DNA of 64,000 nt from Arachis hypogaea. Lineage: Eukaryota > Streptophyta > Magnoliopsida > Fabales > Fabaceae. The notes under the pieces are model-generated. The model did not search any database and was not told where the DNA came from. It worked only from the letters and a program-made list of their open reading frames with translations. The stretch lies in contig NC_092039.1 of NCBI RefSeq assembly GCF_003086295.3, positions 73,365,649 through 73,429,648 on the forward strand, read 5' to 3'. Made by a program: the position numbers and the translations under genes. The stretch's first letter is position 1, and the number at the start of each line of letters is the position of its first letter. Positions 10,868 to 20,843 of this stretch are shown one piece after another.

Positions 10868-10916
10868 CGTCGAGCTAGCGACGCTAAAAAAGTGCTTTGT
10901 TGGGAGGCAACCCAAC
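10868..10916 (+). other. Double stem-loop downstream of pol (element B)
   Basis: SL1 CGTCG-agctag-CGACG (10868-10883) and SL2 GTTGGG-aggcaa-CCCAAC (10899-10916), starting 10 bp after the pol stop. Equivalent structures with different paired bases occur in C, D, I and K. Confidence 0.65.
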
Positions 10917-12433
10917 CTGAGGTAATTCTCTTTTCATAAGTCTTTCAATAAAAATTTCAAGTTGGATTCTCTATAGTGTGAGGAACTAAGTTTGGTGTTA
11001 CACACCAAAAATAATTCAAGGGTGAATATAGGGTCTAAGTTTGTTGCCACCAAAACTCCAGCTGAAGAGTGTATTGCAACCCTTAGTGATGAAGCATCCC
11101 TCTAGCAATTAGAGAACCTACTTGACAGAGTCTTAGCCTCTAAGATTTAGATTTTTTTTTAGCTCATAGTTGTTTCTTAATAAAAAGCACACAAGGTTCT
11201 TACATGCATCCAATTTGTCAAGTAAGTAGTTTGGTGTTCACACACCAAGTTAAGTTCTGAAGCTCACAAACATATATGCATGCTAACCCTCTTCCAAGTG
11301 CTTGGAGAACAAGCAACTTTCAATAGTGTTGCAGGAATTCAATCAATCTCAGGGAATGAGCATACCCCATCATCCAAGGAAACAGACAGGGATGCAATTA
11401 TTAGGACGAGAATACCAAGGAAGATATCATGAGGTTGTTTCAACCCATCTCGAACTGCAAAACTCTAAGTGAAAAATGATTGAATAGAACCTGCATCTTT
11501 TACTTGTTCCCCTTTATTTAAAATTTTATTGTGCTAGCTTAATGTCTTGAGTGATCACTTTCACCTTTCTTACTTGTATGCTTGTCTCTTTAAGTGATCA
11601 AAAATAAAATGTTATGAAAAGAACAAGAGTGGAGTATTTTGTGAAGTATATTCCGAATGTTTGTGTTAGGTTGATTAGTAAGCTAAGTTGGTTCACCAAA
11701 GAAGGAAAGAAAGCAACTATCTATCCTAAGTCCTTTGTTTGAGACACACCCTTTGAGACTAGCTAAACAATAAGATCCCAATAAGAAAAGAGGAAGAGCA
11801 ATAAAAGTGAAAAAGAAAGAGACATAATAAGAAACAATGCTAGGCATCAAGGGTTTCAAAATTGAGGCATGTGTCTGTGGTGTCTATGTTCAAAGGATAT
11901 ACTTGGATGAATGGGCTCTTAGGGGTGCATTACCACTTGGTAACTTGGATTAACTAATCTGGGATTATCAGCTGAAAGTCCACTATCAAGAGTAACCTTT
12001 GCTACAAAACACTTAGTAACCCAAAGAGGTACTGGACACCAAGGTCTCAAGAAAGGAAAAATAACAAACCATATGCCTGTGGTGTGTATGTATGAGGGAA
12101 AGAGACTTGAGGGAGTAAGTCCTTAGGGGTGTCTTAACACCTAGCACCTTAAAACCAACTGGTTTGGGAGTGCTGGCTGGAAGCTTATCATAAAGAGTCG
12201 CCCTCTTACAAAGCACTTAGCAAAAAGAAAAATAAACTTTGAAAAAGAAGGAAGGATCAATAAGAAAGAAGTCTCAAAGAGTGCAATCAAGAAAGTGACT
12301 AAGGATTTGATAAAGGCTTGAAACCTAAAGGGAAAGAACCTAAGTTGCTATGCATGAAACCCCCATAAACCAGGAATGCTACTTCTATTTTATCTTCTTG
12401 TTATTTCATTGCATTCTTCTTATGCTTCAGTAC
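10917..12433 (+). other. 3' noncoding region of element B
   Basis: About 1.5 kb without ORF3. It carries several copies of AAGTTTGGTGTT (near 10989, 11034 and 11230), a purine-rich tract at 11781-11834, and a stretch at 11840-12290 that matches the reverse complement of E (29830-30224 and 32220-32290). Confidence 0.75.
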
Positions 12434-12469
12434 TTGCTTAGGGACAAGCAAGCTTTAAGTTTGGTGTTG
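12434..12469 (+). promoter_or_regulatory. 3' LTR border module (element B)
   Basis: TTGCTT (12434-12439) pairs with AAGCAA (12446-12451), followed by TTTAAGTTTGGTGTTG against the LTR start. Confidence 0.6.
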
Positions 12470-14670
12470 TGATGCCAGGGCATCTAGGCCAGTTTCACTG
12501 ACCTTTTCTTTACTGTTTTAGGGTAGTTTCATGCATTTTCTTAGTGAATAAGGCAAGTTTTGGATGAAATTACACTTACACCTTGATTCAAGCAACTTTT
12601 GTGAAATTTGCATAATTTCATGAGTATTTTGCTAGAATTGCATGATAAATTGATGATGCATAATCTCATGACTTTGGCTAGAACATTGATGCACTTTAAT
12701 TGCTTGTTTTTAGAGCAAAGGAAGCAAGGAAGAACCACGTTAGTATTCACGTTAACCTAGATAACATGAACACTAAAGTGGAATGGTAAAGCTTGCAACG
12801 TTAATGAGAAAAGTGATCACCAATAACGCCTGCGAAGCCATCCAAATCTCATGTTACTTTCCACGTTAACTAAGTTAACGTGGTAGTTAACGTAGAAGAA
12901 AAAGAAACTCCAACGTTAAGAGAAAATGTGAACACCACTAACGTTGGAGAACTTGGCAATGATCCACGTTAAGAGTCATGTTAACTTAGTTAACGTAAAC
13001 TCTAACGTGGAAGAGGAAAACAAAAGCCAACGTTAGTGACACTCACTTTTGTCACTAACATTGGACCAACTAGCATTGCTTACGTTAACTTTCACGTTAA
13101 GACTATTAACGTGAAAGTTAACGTGGAGTTGAAATCAAAGAGCCAATGTTAGTGACACTCACTTTTGTCACTAACGTTGGAAGATGGCATCACTACTACG
13201 TTAAGAGCTACGTTGACTTAGTTAACGTGAGTTCCAACGTAGAGAATGTGGCATTTGGAGCGTAAGTGACAAAGGTGAGTGTCACTAACGCTCTCGAAGG
13301 TGGATCACACCTACGTTAAGAGTCACGTTAGCTATACTAACGTGGACTCTAACGTAGGAACAAAGGGGCACTAAGCAACGTTAATGGGAAAAGTGATTCC
13401 CATTAACGTTCGCGAATGGGTATAAGCCAACGTTATTGGGAAAAGTGAGTCCCAATAACGTTGGCCAAACATTGAAAAGGCAACGTTAGTGGTCACATTA
13501 AGACCAATAACGTTAGATTTAACGTGGGCATATAAGGTTGGAACGTTAGTGGAAAAAGTGAATGCCACTAACGTTCTCGAACCCATAATGGCAATCAACG
13601 TTAAATCTTACTAAATACCCAAAGCCTAATTCATATTTCTCTGTAAGTTGGGCCCACTAAAGATGAGAACTGCTTCAACTCAAGATCCAAAGCCCACATC
13701 CAAGACTTAAAGAACTCACTAGAAGATCAAGAGGAGTAGTATATATAGGAGTAGTTTTGAACTATAGAGAAGCTTGGCACTTTTGGGAACTACTCTCTAT
13801 TTATTTACTTTTCTGCACTTTTAGCATGGATTCTTCTTTTCGGCCATTTTTCATTTCTAGAGCGATGAACAACTAAACCCCTTTCATTGGGTTAGGGAGC
13901 TCTGTTGTAATTTGATGGATCAATTATAGTTGTCATTCTTCTTCTTCTTTCTTTTCTCATGATCTTACTAGAAAGCTTTCGATCTTAATTCAATTGGTTA
14001 GTTGTATTGGAAAAGAAACTCTCCATAATTGGATCTCCTTTAAGCCTTGGAAAAGGGATGAGGAGATCATGCTAGAAATGCTTTCTCATGTTGGACTAAA
14101 TTAGGGTTTGGGCGGATATAGTGACATGTAATCCTCCCAACACTTTGATTTGGAAATACATATGGTATAATCAGTGACCATACTTCATCTCTTCCCATGA
14201 GCAATTAAATCACGGAATTGGGCAATTGTTCAAGATTAGAGAGATTGGATTGCCAAGGAATTGGGATTCAATCACTTAAGATTGCCAAGGAGATCAATGA
14301 ATGCATTTATTGAGGAAGAGATGAGAATGAACTTAATCCGGAGAATGCAACATCTCCTGAACCCAATGATTTCCCCATTTCTGATCTTACCCACTCTCTT
14401 TACTTTTTGCCATTTAAATTCATGCTCATTACCCCAAATCCCCATTTAAGATTCTGCACTTTAATTTCTGTTATTTACTTTCCAGCCATTTAAATTTCTG
14501 CATCTCAATCTAAATTCTGTTTAGCTCAATTAGCATATTCTTCTAACTAAAATTGCTTGACCAATCAATCCTTGTGAGATTTGACCTCACTCTATTGTGA
14601 GTTTTACTTGACGATAATTCGGTATACTTGTCGAAGGGAAATTTGTTGAGAGACAAGTTTTCACACATCA
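12470..14670 (+). repeat. 3' LTR of element B
   Basis: 2201 bp, TGATG...CATCA (5-bp inverted ends). The U3-start hairpin is GATGCC-ag-GGCATC (12471-12484). A long hairpin array fills 12730-13625, TATATATA starts at 13740, and the stem CTCAC-tctatt-GTGAG lies at 14586-14601. Here the bases before that stem have drifted (TGAGATTTGACC versus TGGGACTCGACC in the 5' copy). Confidence 0.9.
12730..13625 (+). repeat. Array of long inverted repeats built on AACGTTA (B LTR)
   Basis: At least six hairpins with arms of 12-15 bp flanking AAAAGTGA-like or CTCACTTTT-like loops, for example arms AACGTTAGTGAC/GTCACTAACGTT near 13028-13060 and 13142-13180, and arms at 13376-13412, 13430-13462 and 13540-13577. 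They alternate with ACGTTAAC...GTTAACGT palindromes. Confidence 0.8.
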
Positions 14671-17621
14671 AATACCCATCAGGCGTGATTGAAGACATGA
14701 TTGTCAAGGTTGGGCCACCATTACCACCATTACCACCATCCATGAAATATGCATTTCTGGGAGAAGCTGATACCTTTCCTGTAATCATAAGCTCTACCTT
14801 AGAGCCACAGGAAGAGGAAGCACTAATTCAAGTGCTAAGGACACACAAGACAGCTCTTGGGTGGTCCATCAGTGATCTTAAGGGCATTAGCCCAGCCAGA
14901 TGCATGCACAAGATCCTATTGGAGGATGACGCTAAGCCAGTGGTTCAACCACAGAGGCGGTTGAATCCATCCATGAAAGAGGTGGTGCAGAAGGAGGTGG
15001 TGTAGAAGGAAGTCACTAAATTACTAGAGGCTGGGATTATTTATCCTATTTCTGATAGGCCCTGGGTAAGTCCTGTCCAAGTCATCCCTAAGAAGGGTGG
15101 CATGACAGTGGTTCATAATGAAAAAAATGAACTGGTTCCTACAAGAACAGTTAGAGGGTGGCGTATGTGTATTGATTACAGAAGGCTCAATATAGCTACC
15201 AGAAATGATTATTTTCCTTTACCATTCATAGACCAGATGCTAGAAAGACTAGCAGGTCATGAATACTTCTGCTTCCTGGATAGATATTCAGGTTATAATC
15301 AAATTGCAGTAGATCCCCAAGACCAAGAGAAAACAACATTCACATGCCCATCCGGAGTATTTGCATATAGAAGGATGCCATTTGGTCTATGCAATGCACC
15401 TGCAACCTTTCAAAGGTGCATGCTCTCTATTTTCTCTGATATGGTGGAAAAATTTCTAGAAGTCTTCATGGATGGCTTTTCAGTATTTGGAGACTCATTC
15501 AGCTCCTGTCTTGACCATCTAGCACTTGTTCTAAAGAGGTGTCAAGAGACTAACCTGGTTTTAAACTGGGAGAAATGTCACTTTATGGGGACTGAAGGAA
15601 TTTTCCTTAGACACAAAATTTCGAACAAGGGAATAGAGGTGGATCAAGCTAAGGTAGAGGTAATTGAAAAATTACCACCACCTACCAATGTTAAGGCAAT
15701 CAGAAGCTTTCTGGGGCATGCAGGATTCTATAGGAGGTTTATAAAAGATTTTTCAAAAATCGCCAAACCTCTGAGTAATCTGCTAGCTGCTGACAGGCTA
15801 TTTATTTTTGATAAGGAGTGTCTGCAGGCATTTGAGACTCTGAAAGCTAAGCTGGTCATAGCACCAGTCATCTCTGCACCAGACTGGACATTACCATTTG
15901 AACTAATGTGTAATGCCACTGACCATGCCATTAATGCAGTTTTGGGACAAAGGCATGACAAGCTTCTGCACATCATTTATTATGCCAGTCGTGTTTTAAA
16001 TGACACACAGAAAAACTACACAACCACAGAAAAAGAGTTACTTGCAGTGGTTTACGCCATTGACAAGTTCAGATCTTATTTAGTAGGATAAAAAGTGATT
16101 GTGTACACTGACCATGTTGCTCTTAAATATCTACTCACAAAGCAGGATTCAAAACCCAGACTCATAAGATGGGTGTTGATTTTGCAAGAGTTTGATATAG
16201 AAATAAGAGACAGAAAAGAGACAGAGAACCAAGTAGCAGATCACCTATCCCGAATAGAACCAGTAGAAGGGGCGTCCCTCCCTCTTACTGAAATCTCTGA
16301 AAACTTTCTAGATGAGCAACTCTTTGCCATCCAGAAAGTACCATAGTTTACAGATATTGCAAACTACAAGGCTGTGAGATTCATACCCAAAGAGTATAGT
16401 AGGCAGCAATCAAAGAAATTGATCACAGATGCAAAGTACTATCTTTGGGATGAACCATATCTCTTCAAGAGATGTGCGGACGGAGTAATCCATAGATGTG
16501 TGCCTAAAGAAGAAGCACAGAAGATTCTATGGCACTGCCATGGATCACAATATGGAGGACATTTTGGAAGTGAGCGAACAGCCACAAGAGTTCTCCAATG
16601 TGGCTTCTATTGGCCTACTCTCCATAAAGACTCCCGAGAGTTTGTACTTAATTGTGACAGTTGCCAAAGATCTGGCAATCTGCCTCACAGTTATGCCATG
16701 CCTCAACAAGGGATCTTGGAGATTGAGTTGTTTGATGTATGAGGTATTGACTTCATGGGGCCTTTCCCACCATCATACTCAAACACTTATATTCTGGTGG
16801 CAGTGGATTATGTATCCAAATGGGTGGAAGCTATTACAACACCCACTAATGATACTAAGACAGTGCTAAAATTCCTCCAGAAAGATATCTTCAGTAGATT
16901 TGGTGTCCCTAGAGTACTAATCAGTGATGGGGGCTCTCATTTCTGCAATAAATAGCTTTACTCTGCTATGGTTCGATATGGAGTCAGCCACAGGGTGGCC
17001 ACTCCATATCATCCACAGACAAATGGGCAAGCTAAAGACTTTAATAGAGAACTTAAAAGAATCCTGGAACGGACTGTGATTAACTGTAGAAGGGATTTGG
17101 CAAGAAGCTTGGATGACGCTTTGTGGGCATACAGAACAGCATTCAAGACTCCTATAGGGACCTCTCCATACCAGCTTGTGTATGGAAAAGCCTGTCACTT
17201 GCCAGTGGAATTGGAACATAAGGCCTACTGGGCAACCAGATTCCTAAACTTTGATGCCAAGTTAGCTGGAGAAAAATGATTGCTCCAGTTAAATGAGCTA
17301 GAGGAATTCAGACTCAATGCTTTCGAAAATGCAAAAATTTACAAAGAAAAAGCAAAAAGATGGCATGATAAGAAGCTGTCATCCAGAGTCTTTGAGCCAG
17401 GGCAGAAAGTTCTGCTGTTTAATTTTAGGCTCAGATTATTCCCCGGGAAATTGAAATCCCGGTGGAGAGGACCATATATGATTACAGGTGTGTCACCATA
17501 TGGATAGGTAGAGCTTCAGGATAATGATTCTAACAAAAAATTCATTGTTAATGGACAGGGAGTAAAACATTATCTTGAAAGCAATTTTGAGCAAGAATGC
17601 TCAAAACTGAGACTTGATTAA
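14671..17621 (+). pseudogene. pol: Pol fragment: PR remnant, RT, RNase H, integrase (element C)
   Basis: A single reading frame from the B border to TAA at 17619-17621, with seven in-frame stops (15003 TAG, 16089 TAA, 16344 TAG, 16740 TGA, 16953 TAG, 17277 TGA, 17505 TAG) and no frameshift. The protease region is short: the segment after MIVKVG jumps to a Pro/Leu-rich stretch and then the RT connector, so protease catalytic residues and the LGRPF region are missing. In RT the catalytic box reads F-M-D-G (second Asp lost, codon 15474) and FLDRYSGYNQ replaces the Gly form seen in B. Integrase keeps HCHGSQYGGH and CDSCQ zinc residues and core Asp codons, but has Lys (17034) at the position of the third acidic residue. 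Clearly inactive. Confidence 0.9.
14979..15008 (+). repeat. 15-bp tandem duplication carrying a stop codon
   Basis: GAGGTGGTGCAGAAG is followed at once by GAGGTGGTGTAGAAG. The one-base difference makes TAG at 15003-15005. The B pol gene has no such duplication at the equivalent place. Confidence 0.8.
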
Positions 17622-17633
17622 AGCTCAGTAATA

Positions 17634-17680
17634 GTCCAGCTAAAGACAATAAAGAAGCTGTTGCTGGGAGGCAACCCAGC
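17634..17680 (+). other. Double stem-loop downstream of pol (element C)
   Basis: SL1 GTC-cagctaaa-GAC (17634-17647, weak) and SL2 GCTGGG-aggcaa-CCCAGC (17663-17680). It lies between pol and ORF3. Confidence 0.6.
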
Positions 17681-17830
17681 CATTTTGTTAATTAATTGAA
17701 TTTTATAGGTTCATACTAATTATCTTCAAGGCAAAATAGCAATTGCATGAGTTCATAGAGTTACAGAAGAATTCAGAGGATACAACAGCAAAAAGAAGCT
17801 CACTGGTGCCAAAAAGCCAGTAAGAGCTGT

Positions 17831-18102
17831 TTTGGGCGTTAAACACCCAAAAGGAGCATCTACTGGGCATTTAATGCCAGTAGAGATAGCCATCTGGGCG
17901 TTAAATGCCAGAAAGAAGCAACTTCTGGGCGTTTTAACGCCAGATTTGCAGTATCCTGGGCGTTCAGAAAAATGCCCAGTAATAAAGGATTTTCTGGCTT
18001 TTAATGCCAGCCAGATGCTACAGCTAGGCGTTAAATGCCCACGAGAACTACAAATGGGCGTTAAACGCCCAAAACATGCAGCGTTTGGGCGTTTAACACC
18101 AG
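17831..18102 (+). repeat. Internal GGCGTT/AACGCC palindrome array (element C)
   Basis: About nine imperfect copies of a (C/T)TGGGCGTTaAACGCCCA-type palindrome spaced about 30 bp apart, between pol and ORF3. It is the same motif family as in the LTR U3 arrays (2680-2790 and 21195-21310). Confidence 0.8.
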
Positions 18103-18628
18103 GATTGTGGGGAGGAGGTAAATTTGTTTTTCACTTCAAATTTTTTCCCTTTTTAATGTTTCAATTCATGATTTCTTGCATAAACATGTTACAAACTCTC
18201 ATCTTTCAACTTCAATTCCAAAAATTTTTAATCCTAAACATGTTTCTTAATTTTTCTTCAAAATCTTTTCAAACCGTTTTCAAAACTCAATTATCTTTTT
18301 GAATTCCTTTCAAATCTTTTTAAATTCTCAAATCTTTTTTTAAACTCATCATATCTGCTTTTCAAAATTCAGATTTATCTTTTTCAAATATCTTTCATAA
18401 ATTTTCAATTTTAAATTACATCTTTTTCCTATCATACTTATCTTTTACAAATCATATCTTCTATCTTATCTTTTTCAAAATTTTCGAAAACCCATCCCCC
18501 TCCCCTTTAAATCCACGTTCGGCCTCCCTCCTCTCCTCCGCAATTCGAAATTGGCTCTCTTTATATCCCTCTCCTTTCCTTTCTTTTGCTTGAGGACAAG
18601 CAAACCTCTAAGTTTGGTGTGTTTATCC
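18103..18628 (+). promoter_or_regulatory. Region upstream of ORF3 with TATA-like box and hairpin module (element C)
   Basis: T-rich sequence with TTTATAT at 18560-18566. The hairpin TTGCTTG-agga-CAAGCAA (18586-18603) is followed by CTAAGTTTGGTGTG, as in the LTR-border module. Array, TATA and module in this order resemble the layout of the LTR and suggest an internal promoter for ORF3 (inference). Confidence 0.45.
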
Positions 18629-18658
18629 ATGATCACTAAACTAATACCCACTAAGATA

Positions 18659-19791
18659 ATGTCTCCTAAGGGAAAACAAACCACTCCAAAAGGCAAGAAA
18701 GAGAATACTTCAAAACCACTTTGGAATCAAGGAAGGTTCTTAACCAAAGAATATTCAAACCATTACTACAAAATAATGGGTCTAAGGTCAGTTATCCCGG
18801 AAGTTAAATTCGATCTGAAAGAAGACGAATATCCGGAGATCCAAGAGCAAATTCAAAACAGGAGCTGAGAAATCCTATCTAATCCTGAAACAAAGGTGGG
18901 AAGAAACATGGTTCAGGAATTTTACTCTAATATGTGGCAAACAGACAGGCAGAGAATAGCTGGAACCGCCTTCTAGGACTATCGGACTTCGGTCAGAGGG
19001 AAGATTGTTCACCTCCACCCTGACAAAATCAGGGAGATCTTTAAGCTACCTCAGCTGAAAGATGACCCAGACTCCTTTAATAGGAGAATGATGAGAACAA
19101 ATAAGGGCTTGGACAAAATTCTAGAGGACATATGCCTCCCTGGAACCAAGTAGACAACCAGCACAAAGGGTGTCCCAAATCAACTCAAGAGAGAAGATCT
19201 CAAACCAGTCACCAAAGGCTGGCTGGACTTCATTGGGCGTTCTATACTGCCCACGAGCAACCACTCTGAAGTCACCATCAAAAGAGCAGTAATGATCCAT
19301 TGCATTATGTTGGGAGAAAAAGTGGAAGTTCATGAGCTGATCTCTTGTGAACTTTACACAATTGCAAACAAGAACTCCAAAGATGCCAAATTGGCTTATC
19401 CAAGCTTAATCTCTATGCTATGTAAAGATGTTGGGGTGAAGATGGGAGTAACTGAGTATATCTCAGTTGAGCGACCAACACCAAAAAGTCAATGGAAGGA
19501 CAACAAGTGCAGGACGACCCTATCAAGAGGAAAGCACAGGAGTTCCTCCCGAAAATCCCTCAAATTGAATACTGGGAGCGTCTTGAAGCATCTATCACCA
19601 AGTTGCAAGAAGCTATGGAGCAACTAAAGGAAGAACAGAAAAATCAAAACAGCATGCTTTGCAAATTGCTTAGGGAACAAGAAGAGCAAGGGCGTGAACT
19701 GAAGCAACTGAAGCGTCAGAAGCTGTCTCTTGAAGGGCCAAGCACCCCACAGATTAAAGGAGCATCCACCTCCCAAAATAAAGGTTGTTGA
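18659..19791 (+). pseudogene. ORF3, putative plant transposon protein (element C)
   Basis: Start ATG at 18659 (an in-frame ATG at 18629 is an alternative). Lys-rich N-terminus, then DLKEDEYPEIQEQIQ, matching the KNEYPEI region of A's ORF3. The central block has KGWLDFIGRSILPTSNHSEV and CIMLGEKVEVHELISCELY. The C-terminus is a coiled-coil-like Glu/Gln/Lys-rich tail (19560-19730) ending GASTSQNKGC. In-frame stops lie at 18866 (TGA), 18975 (TAG) and 19151 (TAG), and a frameshift near 19485 is needed to reach the C-terminus. Aligned positions in the A copy suggest that at least two of the stops replaced Trp codons. Non-functional; cellular role of the family unknown. Confidence 0.75.
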
Positions 19792-20843
19792 GTCCTAATC
19801 TTAGCCTTAACTCTCTGATAGTTATTTTTATTAGGAATTTATCTTAGAAGTTATATATGAGTAGTAGTAATTAGTATATCTATTTTGATTTTGTCTCCAA
19901 TTAAGCTATAATTTATTTTTCTCATCATCATCAAACATCAATAAAAATAGCAGATTTTTAGAATAAGGAGGCAATATTTTTTCGAGTTTTTAATAAGGAA
20001 AATTCTAATTATTTATATGTGGTCACAATACTTTTTGTCTTCCGAATGAATGTCTGAACATTGCATATTTTTTATATTGAATTTTATGAATGTTAAAATT
20101 ATTGGCTCTTGAAAGAATGATGAACAAGAGAAATGTTATTGATGATCTGAAAAATCATGAAATTGATTCTTGAAGCAAGAAAAAGCAGTGAAAAAAAGAG
20201 AGAAGGAGCAGTAGAAAAAGCCAATAGCCCTTTAAACCAAAAGACAAGGGTAAAAAAGATCCAAGGCTTTGAGCATCAATGGATAGGAGGGCCCAAGGAA
20301 ATAAATCCAGGCCTAAGCGGCTAAATCAAGCTGTCCCTAACCATGTGCTTGTGGCATGCAGGTCCAAGTGAAAAGCTTGAGACTGAGTGGTTAAAGTCAT
20401 GATCCAAGGCAAAAGAGTGTACTTAAGAACTCTGGACACCTCTAATTAGTGACTTTAGCAAAGCTAAGTCACAATCTAAAAAGGTTCACCCAATTATGTG
20501 TCTGTGGCATTTATGTATCCGGTGGTAATACTGAAAAACAAAGTGCTTAGGGCCACGGCCAAGACTCATAAAGTAGCTGTGTTCATGAATCAACATACTA
20601 AAATAGGAGAATCAATAATACTATCTAAATTCTGAGTTCCTATGGATGCCAATCATTCTAAATTTCAAAGGATAAAGTGAGATGCCAAAACTGTTCGGAA
20701 GCAAAAAGCTACTAGCCCCGCTCATCTAATTAGAATCTGAGCTTCACTTGAAACTCTGAGATATTATTGCTTCTTGATTTCTTTTTATCCTATTTTATTT
20801 ATCTAGTTGCTTGTGGACAAGCAACAGTTTAAGTTTGGTGTTG
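19792..20843 (+). other. 3' noncoding region and LTR-border module (element C)
   Basis: Closely similar to 1260-2307. Purine-rich tract at 20176-20220. Border hairpin TTGCTTG-tgga-CAAGCAA (20807-20824), then TTTAAGTTTGGTGTTG against the LTR. Confidence 0.75.

Larger units (their letters stand above)
4251..14670 (+). mobile_element. Element B, Athila-like Ty3/gypsy retrotransposon with truncated 5' LTR
   Basis: Order: partial 5' LTR (4251-5176), PBS, gag, pol (PR-RT-RH-INT), double stem-loop, 1.6-kb 3' noncoding region, full 3' LTR (12470-14670). The right end is followed directly by the reading frame of C's protease region, so B was inserted in C's coding sequence. The left end is not a normal insertion border: the first 1250 bp of LTR are missing and A leader sequence abuts instead. 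No TSD can be read. Autonomous-type coding is present but broken. Confidence 0.9.

Noticed and set aside
12730..13625. Regular spaced repeats resembling a CRISPR array
   Set aside because: Units are inverted repeats of varying length without constant direct repeats or unique spacers, inside a plant LTR.
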